64,000 nt of DNA from contig NZ_JABXGD010000002.1 in the NCBI RefSeq assembly GCF_022627955.1, forward strand, positions 372,001-436,000, written 5' to 3'. The notes under the pieces are model-generated. The model made no database searches and was not told where the DNA came from. It worked only from the letters and a program-made list of their open reading frames with translations. The position numbers and the translations under genes are program-made. Source of the DNA: Microbacterium sp. C5A9. Its GTDB lineage: Bacteria; Actinomycetota; Actinomycetes; Actinomycetales; Microbacteriaceae. This document shows, in pieces, positions 37,728 to 46,927 of this stretch; position 1 is the stretch's first letter; the number at the start of each line of letters is the position of its first letter.

Positions 37728-38627
37728 ATGACCGTGCCTTCGCCGTATGCCGACCGCCTGAGCCGCCTCCCGGTCGTCCGCCGCGAGGTCGAGGTCCGGG
37801 GCGCGACCACCGCGTTCTGGGAGTACGGCCAGGCCGACGCCCCGACCACCGTCATCGCCGTGCACGGCTTCCGCGGTGACCATCACGGTCTCGAGCCGGT
37901 CCTCGCGTACCTGCCCGAGCTCCGCGTCATCGCTCCGGATCTTCCCGGCTTCGGAGAGTCGGCGCCTGTGCCCGGACGGCCGTACGACCTGGACGAGTAC
38001 GTCGAATGGCTCACGGAGTTCGCGGCGGCCGTCGCGCCGGGCGCCGTGATCCTGGGACACTCCTTCGGCTCGATCGTGACATCGGCGGCCGTCGCGCGAG
38101 GGCTGGAGACGCCGCGGCTGATCCTGATCAACCCGATCGGTGCTCCCGCACTCGAAGGCCCCAAGGGGATCATGACCCGCCTCGCCGTCCTCTATTACGC
38201 CCTCGGAGCACGCCTGCCCGAACGCCTGGGCACTGCGCTGCTGCGCAACCGTCTGATCGTGCGGGTGATGAGCATCACGATGGCGAAGACCTCCGACCCA
38301 CAGCTCCGTCGGTTCATCCACGACCAGCACGACACCTACTTCTCGCGGTTCGCCGACCGCGACGTGCTGCGCGACGCCTTCGTGGCGAGCGTGTCGCATG
38401 ACGTGAGCGAGGTGGCCGAGCAGATCACGGTCCCGACGCTGCTGATCGCGGCGGAGAACGACGACATCACCCCCATCGACGTGGAGCGAGAGCTCGCGAC
38501 GCGGTTCGTCGACTCATCACTCGTGGAGATCGCGCACGTCGGGCACCTGATCCACTACGAGACCCCGGCAGAGGCCGCGGGCGCCGTCCGTCGATTCCTC
38601 AGGATTCCCGTCGCGCGACGCCCATGA
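37728..38627 (+). CDS. Alpha/beta fold hydrolase
   Basis: 299 residues. The oxyanion segment HGFRGDHHGLEP, nucleophile elbow GHSFGS (Ser), the acid residue near LLIAAENDDITPID and the C-terminal HVGHLIHYETP histidine make a complete triad. Substrate unknown; an esterase or C-C hydrolase is possible. The final 29 bases overlap the convergent Lrp-family gene tail to tail, so the two transcripts share antisense ends. Confidence 0.9.
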   Translation: MTVPSPYADRLSRLPVVRREVEVRGATTAFWEYGQADAPTTVIAVHGFRGDHHGLEPVLAYLPELRVIAPDLPGFGESAPVPGRPYDLDEYVEWLTEFAAAVAPGAVILGHSFGSIVTSAAVARGLETPRLILINPIGAPALEGPKGIMTRLAVLYYALGARLPERLGTALLRNRLIVRVMSITMAKTSDPQLRRFIHDQHDTYFSRFADRDVLRDAFVASVSHDVSEVAEQITVPTLLIAAENDDITPIDVERELATRFVDSSLVEIAHVGHLIHYETPAEAAGAVRRFLRIPVARRP

Positions 38628-39072
38628 GGCCGGCGACGCGGAACGGGATGACTTCGCCCATCGCCAGGGAGGTCTCTGTCCGCTCGACGCCGTCGACCGA
38701 CAGGATGCGCGCATCGGTGTCGAAGAGGTGGCGCGCGTCGCGGCAGGCGACGCGCGCGAGAAGGTCGACGGATCCGCTGAGGCCGTGCGCTTGGACGATC
38801 TCGGGTATGCGCGACAGTTCGTTGATGATGCGCGGCAGCTCGGTCTGTCGGACCCCGATGCTGACGAACGCCTGAAGCGGGAACCCGAGCACGTCGGGGG
38901 AGAAGGATCTCTCGTAGGAGAGGAAGATCCCGGTCTCCTCCAGGCGGGCCATCCGCGCCTGGATGGTGTTGCGCGACAGTCCGAGGCTCTCGGCCAGGGC
39001 GACGATCGTGATGCGCGGATCGTCGGCGAGCGCGGCAAGCAATTCCAGATCGATACGGTCAAGTCCGGCCAT
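38599..39072 (-). CDS. Lrp/AsnC family transcriptional regulator (BkdR-like)
   Basis: 157-residue Lrp regulator: an N-terminal winged helix (LDRIDLELLAALADDPRITIVALAESLGLSRNTIQARM) and a C-terminal RAM ligand-binding domain. It is divergent from the branched-chain 2-oxoacid dehydrogenase genes, the usual position of BkdR-type regulators, so it probably controls them in response to branched-chain amino acids (inference). The ATG at 39072 is 3 bases from an inverted repeat. The 3' end overlaps the hydrolase. Confidence 0.92.
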   Translation of the reverse strand: MAGLDRIDLELLAALADDPRITIVALAESLGLSRNTIQARMARLEETGIFLSYERSFSPDVLGFPLQAFVSIGVRQTELPRIINELSRIPEIVQAHGLSGSVDLLARVACRDARHLFDTDARILSVDGVERTETSLAMGEVIPFRVAGLMGVARRES

Positions 39073-39074
39073 AG

Positions 39075-39145
39075 TGCCAAAGAGTAGCAGCGTCGCACCA
39101 CCTCTGATTTGGCAACATGCTCAACCGCCTGCTCATTGCTTGAGC
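39075..39145. promoter_or_regulatory. Candidate Lrp operator region
   Basis: Two inverted repeats lie between the divergent lrp and E1alpha genes: TGCCAAA (39075-39081) with TTTGGCA (39108-39114), and GCTCAA (39119-39124) with TTGAGC (39140-39145). This stretch is more AT-rich than its surroundings. Lrp family proteins bind several such sites. Confidence 0.4.
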
Positions 39146-39242
39146 GAGCTGCTGAGCGGACGTACGCTCGAAGCGTCCGGCGATGATGCCGGGAGACGCG
39201 TGTGCCGCCTCACGAGGGCGACCACGAGCGAGGAGGACGATG

Positions 39243-40358
39243 ATGTCACCGCAGAGCACTCCGATAGTCGACACCGAGCATGATCTCGAGCTGTCCGAAC
39301 GCATCCTGGCACCCGACGGGACGCGGATCCCGCACCCGGAGCTGGACCCCTACGTGGCTGACGTCGACGCCGCGACGCTGAGGGATCTTCTCCGCGACAT
39401 GACCGTCCTCCGGCGTATCGACGCGGAGGGCGTCGCCCTTCAGCGTCAGGGGCAGCTGGGCCTCTGGGCACCGTGTCAGGGCCAGGAAGCCACTCAGATC
39501 GGCACGGCGAGAGCACTCGCCCCGCAGGACTACGTCTTCCCCAGCTATCGCGAGACCGGCGTGATCTACGCCCGCGGAGCACAGCCCGCCGACTTCGTGC
39601 GGATGTGGAGAGGGGAAGAGGGGGCAGGGCACGATCCCGCTGCTCTGCGTGTCGCGCCCTTGCAGATCATCATCGGAGCCCAGACCCTGCACGCGGTCGG
39701 CTACGCCCTCGGCATCCTGCACGACGGAGCCGACGAGGTCGCGGTCACCTACTTCGGCGACGGCGCCACGAGCCAGGGCGACGTGAACGAGGCTATGGTC
39801 TTCGCGGCCTCCTACCGTGCGCCCGTGGTCTTCGTCTGCCAGAACAACCACTGGGCGATCTCGGAGCCGGTCGCCGTGCAGTCGCAGTTCCCGATCGCCG
39901 GACGCGCGCCGGGATTCGGCATCCCGAGTATGAGGGTCGACGGGAATGATGTCCTGGCGTGCATGGCTGCGATGCGGTGGGCGTCGGAGCATGCACGGTC
40001 GGGCAAGGGCCCCGCGTACATCGAGGCGGTCACCTACCGGATGGGACCGCACACCACCGCGGACGACCCGACGAGGTACCGCAGCAGTGAGGAGCTCGAA
40101 TCCTGGCGGCGGCGTGACCCGATCGCGCGCCTCGAAGCCCATCTGCGAGCCCTGGGCGAGCTCACCGAGGAGCACATGTCGGCCACGCGCGCAGCGGCCG
40201 ACGGCATCGCGAAGGAGATGCGCGCTCAATGCCTCGGCATGGTGACGCGTCCGCCGCTCGCGGTGTTCGACGGGGTGTACGCCGAGCCGCACTCGGGTCT
40301 CGACCGGCAGCGCTCCGAGTACGCCGCGTATCTCGCGTCGTTCGACGAGGAGGCCTGA
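39243..40358 (+). CDS. bkdA: 2-oxoacid dehydrogenase E1 component, alpha subunit (branched-chain type)
   Basis: Thiamine-diphosphate subunit that decarboxylates a 2-oxoacid, most likely the transaminated branched-chain amino acids. 371 residues; the ThDP motif is GDGATSQGDVNEAMVFAA ... NNHW, with YRETGVIYARG before it and RMGPHTTADDPTRYR (phosphorylation-loop region) after it. Two tandem ATG codons follow AGGAGG; the second (39243) has the better 6-nt spacing. Heads E1alpha-E1beta-E2. A pyruvate role is possible, but the adjacent acyl-CoA catabolic operon favours branched-chain substrates. Confidence 0.88.
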   Translation: MSPQSTPIVDTEHDLELSERILAPDGTRIPHPELDPYVADVDAATLRDLLRDMTVLRRIDAEGVALQRQGQLGLWAPCQGQEATQIGTARALAPQDYVFPSYRETGVIYARGAQPADFVRMWRGEEGAGHDPAALRVAPLQIIIGAQTLHAVGYALGILHDGADEVAVTYFGDGATSQGDVNEAMVFAASYRAPVVFVCQNNHWAISEPVAVQSQFPIAGRAPGFGIPSMRVDGNDVLACMAAMRWASEHARSGKGPAYIEAVTYRMGPHTTADDPTRYRSSEELESWRRRDPIARLEAHLRALGELTEEHMSATRAAADGIAKEMRAQCLGMVTRPPLAVFDGVYAEPHSGLDRQRSEYAAYLASFDEEA

Positions 40359-40359
40359 G

Positions 40360-41370
40360 ATGACGGAGCTCACTCTCGGCAAGGCGCTCGGAGCTGGACT
40401 CCGACAGGCCATGCGCGACGACGACAGGGTCGTCCTCCTCGGCGAGGACATCGGCCGCCTGGGCGGAGTGTTCCGCATCACGGACGGACTGCTCGACGAA
40501 TTCGGCGCGCACCGCGTGATCGATACGCCGCTGGCCGAGTCCGGCATCGTCGGCACGGCGGTGGGGCTCGCGTTCCGGGGGTACCGTCCCGTGGTCGAGA
40601 TCCAGTTCGACGGGTTCGTCTACCCGGCCTTCGACCAGATCGTCGCCCAGGTCGCCAAACTGCACTACCGCACGCAGGGGCGGGTCAGGATGCCGATCAC
40701 CATCCGGATCCCGTGGGCGGGCGGCATCGGCGCGGCCGAGCACCATTCCGAGTCGCCGGAGGCCTACTTCGTGCACACGGCGGGCCTGCGCGTGGTCGCG
40801 GTGTCGAACCCCGAGGACGCGTACCGGAGTCTTCGCCAGGCGATCGCCTCCGACGACCCGGTGATCTTCTTCGAGCCGAAGCGTCTCTACCATCACAAGG
40901 GAGAGGTCGATCTCGAGGCGCCCCTGGCGGATGCGCCGCCGATGGGTCTCGCGCGGGTGGTGCGCCCCGGGACGGACGTGACGCTCATCACCTACGGGGC
41001 GATGACCACGACCGCACTCCAAGCGGCGGAAGCGGCCGAGGATGAGGGCATCTCGTTGGAGATCATCGATCTGCGCTCGCTCTCGCCCGTCGATTACGAC
41101 TCCGTGGCGGCGTCCGTCCGCAAGACCGGCCGAGTGGTCGTCGCCCATGAGGCCTCTCGTGAGGCCGGAGTCGCCGCGGAGGTCATCGCGAGCGTCACCG
41201 AGCGATGCTTCGACTACCTCGAATCGGCGCCGCTGCGAGTGACAGGTCACGATGTGCCCTACCCGCCGGCGAAGCTCGAGAAGTATCACCTGCCGGACCT
41301 CGATCGCCTGTTGGATGCGGTCGATCGAGTGCTCGACCGGCCGAACAGCCTGACGGGAGCTGACGCATGA
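40360..41370 (+). CDS. bkdB: 2-oxoacid dehydrogenase E1 component, beta subunit
   Basis: 336-residue transketolase-like partner of E1alpha. Landmarks: MRDDDRVVLLGEDIGRLGGVFRIT, DTPLAESGIVGTAVGLAFRGYRPVVEIQF, and the conserved E1 His in EHHSESPEAYF. The C-terminal half holds the transketolase C domain (VTLITYGAMTTTALQAAE, VVVAHEASREAGVAAEV). It starts 1 base after the alpha subunit stop; its stop overlaps the E2 ATG by 4 bases. Confidence 0.93.
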   Translation: MTELTLGKALGAGLRQAMRDDDRVVLLGEDIGRLGGVFRITDGLLDEFGAHRVIDTPLAESGIVGTAVGLAFRGYRPVVEIQFDGFVYPAFDQIVAQVAKLHYRTQGRVRMPITIRIPWAGGIGAAEHHSESPEAYFVHTAGLRVVAVSNPEDAYRSLRQAIASDDPVIFFEPKRLYHHKGEVDLEAPLADAPPMGLARVVRPGTDVTLITYGAMTTTALQAAEAAEDEGISLEIIDLRSLSPVDYDSVAASVRKTGRVVVAHEASREAGVAAEVIASVTERCFDYLESAPLRVTGHDVPYPPAKLEKYHLPDLDRLLDAVDRVLDRPNSLTGADA

Positions 41371-42749
41371 TCGCGGAGTTCCGCCTCCCGGATCTCGGAG
41401 AGGGGCTCACGGAGGCGGAAGTGGTGCAGTGGCTGGTCGCTCCCGGCGACAGCGTCGCGCTGAACCAGACGCTCGCCGAGGTCGAGACCGCCAAAGCGAT
41501 CGTCGAGCTGCCCTCGCCCTACGAAGGCACGGTCTCGACCCTTCATGCCGATGCGGGGGAGACGGTGGCCGTCGGCGCCCCGCTGATCGCCTTCGACGTG
41601 GAGGGTGCCGACGATGACGATGACGATGACGATGACAAGGGGGAGCGCGCCCCGCGGCGTGACGACGCCAAGGCCGAGCCGAATCTCGTCGGATACGGCG
41701 CAGCTCCGACCTCGGCGAGTCGTCCGGCGCGTCGCGCGCGACGCATCGGCGGCGCGGCTCCCGCCCAGGACACCGCCGTCCTCGAGGCGGCCCCGCACGA
41801 TGCGGCTCCGACGCCGAGTATCGATGTCGTGGTGGAACGACCGCGATCGACTCCGCCCGTTCGCGCCTATGCGAAGCGCCTCGGGATCGATCTCGTCCTC
41901 GTGGCCGCATCGGTCGGAGACAGGCTGATCACTCGCGCGGACATCGATGCGTACGCCGATCGGATCTCCGGCATCCCGGCTCCGAGTCAGCGCCCCGGGG
42001 CTCACGCCTCGTCTACGAGCGACCGGGCGTCCGCACGGCACGACGACGATCGCGACGTGCGCATCCCCATCCGGGGTGTCCGCAAGCACACGGCTGCGGC
42101 GATGGTCGAGAGCGCCTTCAGTGCGCCCCACGTCACCGTGTTCCACACGGTCGACGTGACGGCGACGATGGATCTGGTGTCGTCGCTCCGCGCCGACCGA
42201 TCTCTCTCGGCACATCGCATCGGCCCACTCGTGCTCGTCGCCAAAGCCGTGTGCCTGGCGCTCGGGAGAAACCCCGGGCTGAACTCCCGGTGGGACGACG
42301 CCGCAGGTGAGATCGTGCAGCATGGGTATGTCGACCTCGGTATCGCCGCGGCGACCGAGCGCGGTCTTCTGGTGCCGAACATCCGAAGCGCGGAGCGGTT
42401 GACGCTCGTCGAACTCGCGGACGCACTGCAGGAACTCGCCGAGACCGCTCGCGCGGGTCGCACCGCGCCCGCGGAGCTCGCGGGCGGAACGTTCTCCATC
42501 TCGAACATCGGGGTGTTCGGCGTCGACGCGGGGACTCCGATCCTGCCGCCGGGGCAGTCGGGAATCCTCGCCGTGGGCGCCGTCCGACGTCAGCCGTGGG
42601 AGCACCGGGGGGAGATCGCCCTGCGCCAGATGATGACGCTGAGCCTGTCGTTCGACCACCGGGTCGTCGACGGAGCGGAGGGGGCGCGGTTCCTCCGAGA
42701 CATCGCCGACATCCTCGAGGAGCCGGGCAGAGCCCTGTTGTTCAGATAG
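41367..42749 (+). CDS. bkdC: Dihydrolipoamide acyltransferase E2 of the branched-chain complex
   Basis: 460-residue E2 core protein. The lipoyl domain carries K43 in VETAKAIVELPS; a linker with nine consecutive aspartates follows; then the peripheral subunit-binding domain (RAYAKRLGIDLVLV) and the catalytic acyltransferase domain with SFDHRVVDGAEGA (His and Asp). There is one lipoyl domain. No E3 (lipoamide dehydrogenase) gene is nearby, so a shared E3 elsewhere is expected. The last 8 bases overlap the convergent TetR gene. Confidence 0.93.
   Translation: MIAEFRLPDLGEGLTEAEVVQWLVAPGDSVALNQTLAEVETAKAIVELPSPYEGTVSTLHADAGETVAVGAPLIAFDVEGADDDDDDDDDKGERAPRRDDAKAEPNLVGYGAAPTSASRPARRARRIGGAAPAQDTAVLEAAPHDAAPTPSIDVVVERPRSTPPVRAYAKRLGIDLVLVAASVGDRLITRADIDAYADRISGIPAPSQRPGAHASSTSDRASARHDDDRDVRIPIRGVRKHTAAAMVESAFSAPHVTVFHTVDVTATMDLVSSLRADRSLSAHRIGPLVLVAKAVCLALGRNPGLNSRWDDAAGEIVQHGYVDLGIAAATERGLLVPNIRSAERLTLVELADALQELAETARAGRTAPAELAGGTFSISNIGVFGVDAGTPILPPGQSGILAVGAVRRQPWEHRGEIALRQMMTLSLSFDHRVVDGAEGARFLRDIADILEEPGRALLFR
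41610..41636 (+). repeat. (GACGAT) hexanucleotide repeat encoding poly-Asp linker
   Basis: Four and a half tandem copies of GACGAT inside the E2 gene encode nine aspartates just after the lipoyl domain. Confidence 0.95.
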
Positions 42750-43335
42750 CGGCCCGTAGCGCCGATTCCGCCATCGCGGCCAGCACGGTCGCGGTGGCGG
42801 AATGGCGGCGGGCGGCGGACGTCGTGCTGTGCGGCGTCGAGTTGATCAGGCCGAAGCACGCCTGGACCCGCAGTCGGAGTTCGTCGGTCTCGGCGTCGAC
42901 GACTGCGGCGAGTGCGTCCATCCAGAGCTCGATGTACGCGCGCTGCAGACGTCGGACCTCGCTGTGGTCACCGGGGGCGAGGTGGGCGACATCGCTGTCA
43001 TGAACGCGGATGACGTCGGCATGGCGCAGCGCGAAGTCCACGTGGAAGGCGATCAGAGCGCGGACCCGCTCGTCGGGGGTCGTGGCCGAGGCCGAGACCC
43101 GCGATCCGCCGTCCACGAGATCGCGGCTGACCTCGACCAGCACCGCACCGAGCAGCGCCTGCTTCCCGGCGAAGTGACGGTAGACGGCCGGACCGGAGAC
43201 TCCCACCGCTGCCCCGATGTCCTCCAAGCTGACCCCGTTGTACCCGCGCTCGGCGAACAGGTGCGCGGTGGCGCGCAGAATCGCACCGGAACGCTCCGCC
43301 TTGGCCCGATCTCGGGCGGTGATCGGGGTTGTCAT
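42742..43335 (-). CDS. TetR family transcriptional regulator of the acyl-CoA operon
   Basis: 197 residues with an N-terminal TetR helix-turn-helix (LFAERGYNGVSLEDIGAAVGVSGPAVYRHFAGKQALLGAV) and a helical ligand domain resembling the TetR_C_33 type found beside acyl-CoA genes. It is divergent from the acyl-CoA carboxylase operon across a 111-bp gap that holds a palindromic site, so it probably represses that operon and itself, responding to an acyl-CoA (inference). The 3' end overlaps E2 by 8 bases. Confidence 0.92.
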   Translation of the reverse strand: MTTPITARDRAKAERSGAILRATAHLFAERGYNGVSLEDIGAAVGVSGPAVYRHFAGKQALLGAVLVEVSRDLVDGGSRVSASATTPDERVRALIAFHVDFALRHADVIRVHDSDVAHLAPGDHSEVRRLQRAYIELWMDALAAVVDAETDELRLRVQACFGLINSTPHSTTSAARRHSATATVLAAMAESALRAAI

Positions 43336-43350
43336 CTCAGTTAATCCTCG

Positions 43351-43384
43351 CTAACCTGAAGTAACTGGTTAGTGCACACTAACC
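43351..43384. promoter_or_regulatory. TetR operator between regulator and acyl-CoA operon
   Basis: GGTTAGTG-CA-CACTAACC at 43367-43384 is a perfect palindrome. CTAACC at 43351-43356 also pairs with GGTTAG at 43367-43372 across 10 bp, giving a second overlapping dyad. Sited midway between the divergent starts. Confidence 0.75.
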
Positions 43385-43446
43385 GAAGAAGCACGAGTCG
43401 CACCAGAGTGTGACGAATGCGCGCGTGTGTCGAGGAGGACATCACG

Positions 43447-45000
43447 ATGCCTGCGACCCAGGAGTCCTTGGCAGCCGAGCTGAGAGATCGCCGCGCAGCG
43501 GCCGCACAGGGAGGCCCTGAGGCGTCTCGTCAGCGCCACGTGGCGCGGGGGAAGCTGCTCCCGCGTGACCGTGTGGCACGCCTGCTCGATGAGGGCAGTC
43601 CGTTTCTCGAAGTGGCGCCTCTCGCGGCCGACGGGCTTTATGACGGCGACGCACCCGCAGCGGGAGTCATCGCGGGGATCGGGCTCGTGCACGGACGACA
43701 CGTCATGGTCGTCTGCAACGACGCGACGGTGAAAGGCGGCACCTACTACCCGCTCACGGTGAAGAAGCACCTGCGCGCGCAGGAGATCGCACTCGAGAAC
43801 CGTCTTCCCTGCCTGTACCTCGTCGATTCCGGAGGGGCCTTCCTCCCGCGGCAGGACGAGGTCTTCCCGGATCGCGACCACTTCGGTCGCATCTTCTTCA
43901 ACCAGGCCCGTATGTCGGCCCAGGGCATTCCGCAGCTCGCCGCGGTGCTCGGGTCGTGCACCGCGGGAGGCGCGTACGTGCCGGCCATGAGCGACGAGAC
44001 CGTCATCGTCCGTGGACAGGGCACGATCTTCCTGGGCGGGCCGCCCCTGGTGAAGGCGGCGATCGGCGAGGTCGTCTCCGCCGAAGAGCTGGGTGGCGGG
44101 GAGCTGCACGCGCGGCGGAGCGGCGTCGTCGACCACCTCGCCGAGGACGACGAACATGCGCTGGAGATACTGCGGGACATCGTCGCGCTGCTCCCGCCGC
44201 CCCCCGCACCCGCGTGGGAGGTTCTCGAGAGTCGTGAGCCCTCCGAGACCGGCTCGCTCTACGAGGTGGTGCCGGTCGACGTCACTGCGCCATACGATGT
44301 GCGCGAGGTCATCGAGCGCCTGGTCGACGGGGACTCCTACCGCGAGTTCAAGGCCGACTACGGAACGACGCTGGTCACCGGTTTCGCACGGGTGCACGGG
44401 CACCCCGTCGGCATCGTCGCGAACAACGGGGTCCTGTTCAGCGAGTCCGCCCTCAAGGGCGCCCATTTCATCGAGCTCTGCGACCAGCGCGGCATCCCGT
44501 TGCTCTTCCTGCAGAACATCAGCGGCTTCATGGTCGGCACCGAGGCCGAGGCCGGCGGGATCGCCAAAGACGGGGCCAAGATGGTCACGGCCGTCGCGAG
44601 CACCCGAGTGCCGAAGTTCACCGTCATCATCGGCGGTTCGTTCGGCGCCGGCAACTATTCGATGTGCGGGCGCGCGTACTCGCCTCGCTTCCTCTGGACG
44701 TGGCCGGCCAGCCGCATCTCCGTGATGGGCGGCGCACAGGCGGCATCCGTCCTCGCCACCGTCAAGGAGGACCAGCTCGAGGCTCGTGGGGAGGCCTGGG
44801 ATGCCGACGAGCGCCACGCCTTCGAAGAGCCGATCCGCGCACAGTACGACGCACAGGGCGAGCCGTATTACGCCACGGCCCGGCTCTGGGACGACGGGAT
44901 CATCGATCCCGTCGACACGCGCGACCTGCTGGGTCTCGCTCTCGACGTGGCCGCGAGGACTCCGCTGCCCGAGCCGCGCTTCGGCCTGTTCCGGATGTGA
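43447..45000 (+). CDS. accD1: Acyl-CoA carboxylase beta (carboxyltransferase) subunit
   Basis: 517 residues of the propionyl/methylcrotonyl-CoA carboxyltransferase family: [21 protein letters not shown], two crotonase-like halves with oxyanion glycines ([44 protein letters not shown]; then [27 protein letters not shown]). The FNNQAR-like region and C-terminus fit methylcrotonyl-CoA carboxylase beta better than acetyl-CoA carboxylase. ATG 43447 follows a GAGGAGGAC ribosome site. First gene of a five-gene operon under the TetR operator. Confidence 0.9.
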   Translation: MPATQESLAAELRDRRAAAAQGGPEASRQRHVARGKLLPRDRVARLLDEGSPFLEVAPLAADGLYDGDAPAAGVIAGIGLVHGRHVMVVCNDATVKGGTYYPLTVKKHLRAQEIALENRLPCLYLVDSGGAFLPRQDEVFPDRDHFGRIFFNQARMSAQGIPQLAAVLGSCTAGGAYVPAMSDETVIVRGQGTIFLGGPPLVKAAIGEVVSAEELGGGELHARRSGVVDHLAEDDEHALEILRDIVALLPPPPAPAWEVLESREPSETGSLYEVVPVDVTAPYDVREVIERLVDGDSYREFKADYGTTLVTGFARVHGHPVGIVANNGVLFSESALKGAHFIELCDQRGIPLLFLQNISGFMVGTEAEAGGIAKDGAKMVTAVASTRVPKFTVIIGGSFGAGNYSMCGRAYSPRFLWTWPASRISVMGGAQAASVLATVKEDQLEARGEAWDADERHAFEEPIRAQYDAQGEPYYATARLWDDGIIDPVDTRDLLGLALDVAARTPLPEPRFGLFRM

Positions 45001-45007
45001 GGAAGAC

Positions 45008-46927
45008 ATGACGAGCACGACCACGGTACGGAACCCGAACGGCTTCGACACGATCCTCGTCGCGAATCGGGGGGAGATCGCCCGACGCATCATCCGGACC
45101 CTGCGGGCTCGCGGCATCCGGAGCGTCGCGGTCTTCAGCGATGCCGATGCCGGGGCGCCGCACGTCACGGAGGCCGACCTCGCGATGCGTCTGGGGCCGG
45201 CGCCGGCGGCCGAGTCATACCTCGACATCGATGCGGTGATCGCGGCTGCACGCGCGAGCGGGGCTCAGGCGATCCACCCGGGGTATGGGTTCCTCTCCGA
45301 GAGCGTGGGACTCGCCGAGGCATGCACGGAGAGCGGCATCGTCTTCATCGGACCGTCCGCAGACGCGCTCCAGATCATGGGAGACAAGGCCAGGGCTCGC
45401 GAGCATGTCGCCCGATCGGGCGTCCCCGTCGTCCCCGGCTTCGATGCGCGAGGTCTGTCGGACGCCGAGATCGGCGAGGAGGCCGAGCGCGTCGGGTTCC
45501 CGCTGCTGGTGAAGCCGAGCGCGGGAGGCGGCGGCAAGGGCATGGAGGTGGTCGAGGATGCGGCGGGCCTGGGATCCGCGCTCGCCTCGGCACGGAGGAT
45601 CGCTGCTGCGGCGTTCGGCGACGACGCACTGATCCTGGAGCGTCTCATCCGCCGTCCGCGACACATCGAGGTGCAGGTGTTCGGCGATGCGCACGGACGG
45701 GTGATCGCGCTGGGAGAACGGGAGTGCACTCTGCAGCGACGGCACCAGAAGGTCATCGAAGAGGCGCCGTCTGCGGGGATACCTGAGCCGACGAGAGCGC
45801 GCCTCCTCGACTCCGCCGTGAAGGCCGCGCAGAGCGTCGACTACGTCGGCGCCGGCACGGTCGAGTTCCTCGTCGACGCCGATCGGCAGGACGAGGTGTT
45901 CTTCATCGAGATGAACACACGGCTGCAGGTCGAGCATCCGGTCACCGAGGCGGTCACCGGCCTGGATCTCGTCGCGCTGCAGATCGACGTCGCGGCGGGG
46001 GGATCGCTGGGACCTGCGCCACGGCCGAGCGGGCATGCGGTGGAGGCGCGTGTGTACGCCGAGTCGCCCGAGCGCGGATTCGTGCCGTCGACCGGCCACG
46101 TGCTGCTTTTCGATGCGCCGCCCGGAGTGCGGGTGGATGCCGCGGTGGAGACCGGCTCCGAGGTCACGGGCTTCTACGATCCGATGATCGCGAAGGTCAT
46201 CGCTCACGCGGACGACCGTGCCGCGGCACTGCATCTGCTGGATGAGGCGCTCGGCCGGACGACCGTGCTCGGGGTCGACACCAACATCGACTTCCTGCGT
46301 CAGCTCTGTCGCGACCCGCGTGTCGTCGCGGGCGACCTCGACACCGGCCTCATCGAGTCGCTGCTGCCCCTGCGCCGCCGGCCGCCCTCGCCGTCCATGC
46401 TGTCGGCGGCCCGTGAGCACCTCCTCGCTCGTCGCCGTGACGACGCCCTGGAACGACGCGCGGGTCAGGTCTGGAAGCGACGGAGCGACGAGTCGGCGGT
46501 CGAGTGCGTGTTCGAGACGGACGCTGAAGAGGTCTTCGTCGCCGCGCCCGGTACGGCGCCCGGCAGGACATCCGTCGCCTCGGACTCCGACGGCGCGGTG
46601 TGGGTGTCCGAGGACGGCCGCACGATGCGGCTCCGTCCACTCGACCGCCGTCAGCGCCTGCTGCGGCGGCTCGCGGCACAGGACGAGCGCGTCACGGCCT
46701 CGGGCCCGGACGCGCGAGCACCCATGCCGGGCAGCGTCGTGGCCGTCCATGTCGCCGACGGCGATCAGGTGACGGCCGGGACGTCACTCGTCTCGATCGA
46801 GGCGATGAAGATGGAGCATCCCGTGGTGGCACCCCACGACGGCACTGTGAGACTGCTGGTCGCCGAGGGCGATCAGGTGCGACGCGACCAGGTGGTCGCT
46901 CGCGTCACGATGGAGGAGGACCGATGA
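45008..46927 (+). CDS. accA1: Acyl-CoA carboxylase alpha subunit (biotin carboxylase plus BCCP)
   Basis: 639 residues: the biotin carboxylase domain (ILVANRGEIARRIIRTLRA, ATP-grasp KPSAGGGGKGM, ERECTLQRRHQK, EMNTRLQVEHPVTE), then a linker and a C-terminal biotinyl domain with EAMKMEHPV (biotinylated K601). Carboxylates biotin for transfer by the beta subunit, probably making methylglutaconyl-CoA from methylcrotonyl-CoA. The start ATG lies 7 bases after the beta subunit, behind GGAAGA. The stop overlaps the acyl-CoA dehydrogenase ATG (ATGA). Confidence 0.93.
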   Translation: MTSTTTVRNPNGFDTILVANRGEIARRIIRTLRARGIRSVAVFSDADAGAPHVTEADLAMRLGPAPAAESYLDIDAVIAAARASGAQAIHPGYGFLSESVGLAEACTESGIVFIGPSADALQIMGDKARAREHVARSGVPVVPGFDARGLSDAEIGEEAERVGFPLLVKPSAGGGGKGMEVVEDAAGLGSALASARRIAAAAFGDDALILERLIRRPRHIEVQVFGDAHGRVIALGERECTLQRRHQKVIEEAPSAGIPEPTRARLLDSAVKAAQSVDYVGAGTVEFLVDADRQDEVFFIEMNTRLQVEHPVTEAVTGLDLVALQIDVAAGGSLGPAPRPSGHAVEARVYAESPERGFVPSTGHVLLFDAPPGVRVDAAVETGSEVTGFYDPMIAKVIAHADDRAAALHLLDEALGRTTVLGVDTNIDFLRQLCRDPRVVAGDLDTGLIESLLPLRRRPPSPSMLSAAREHLLARRRDDALERRAGQVWKRRSDESAVECVFETDAEEVFVAAPGTAPGRTSVASDSDGAVWVSEDGRTMRLRPLDRRQRLLRRLAAQDERVTASGPDARAPMPGSVVAVHVADGDQVTAGTSLVSIEAMKMEHPVVAPHDGTVRLLVAEGDQVRRDQVVARVTMEEDR

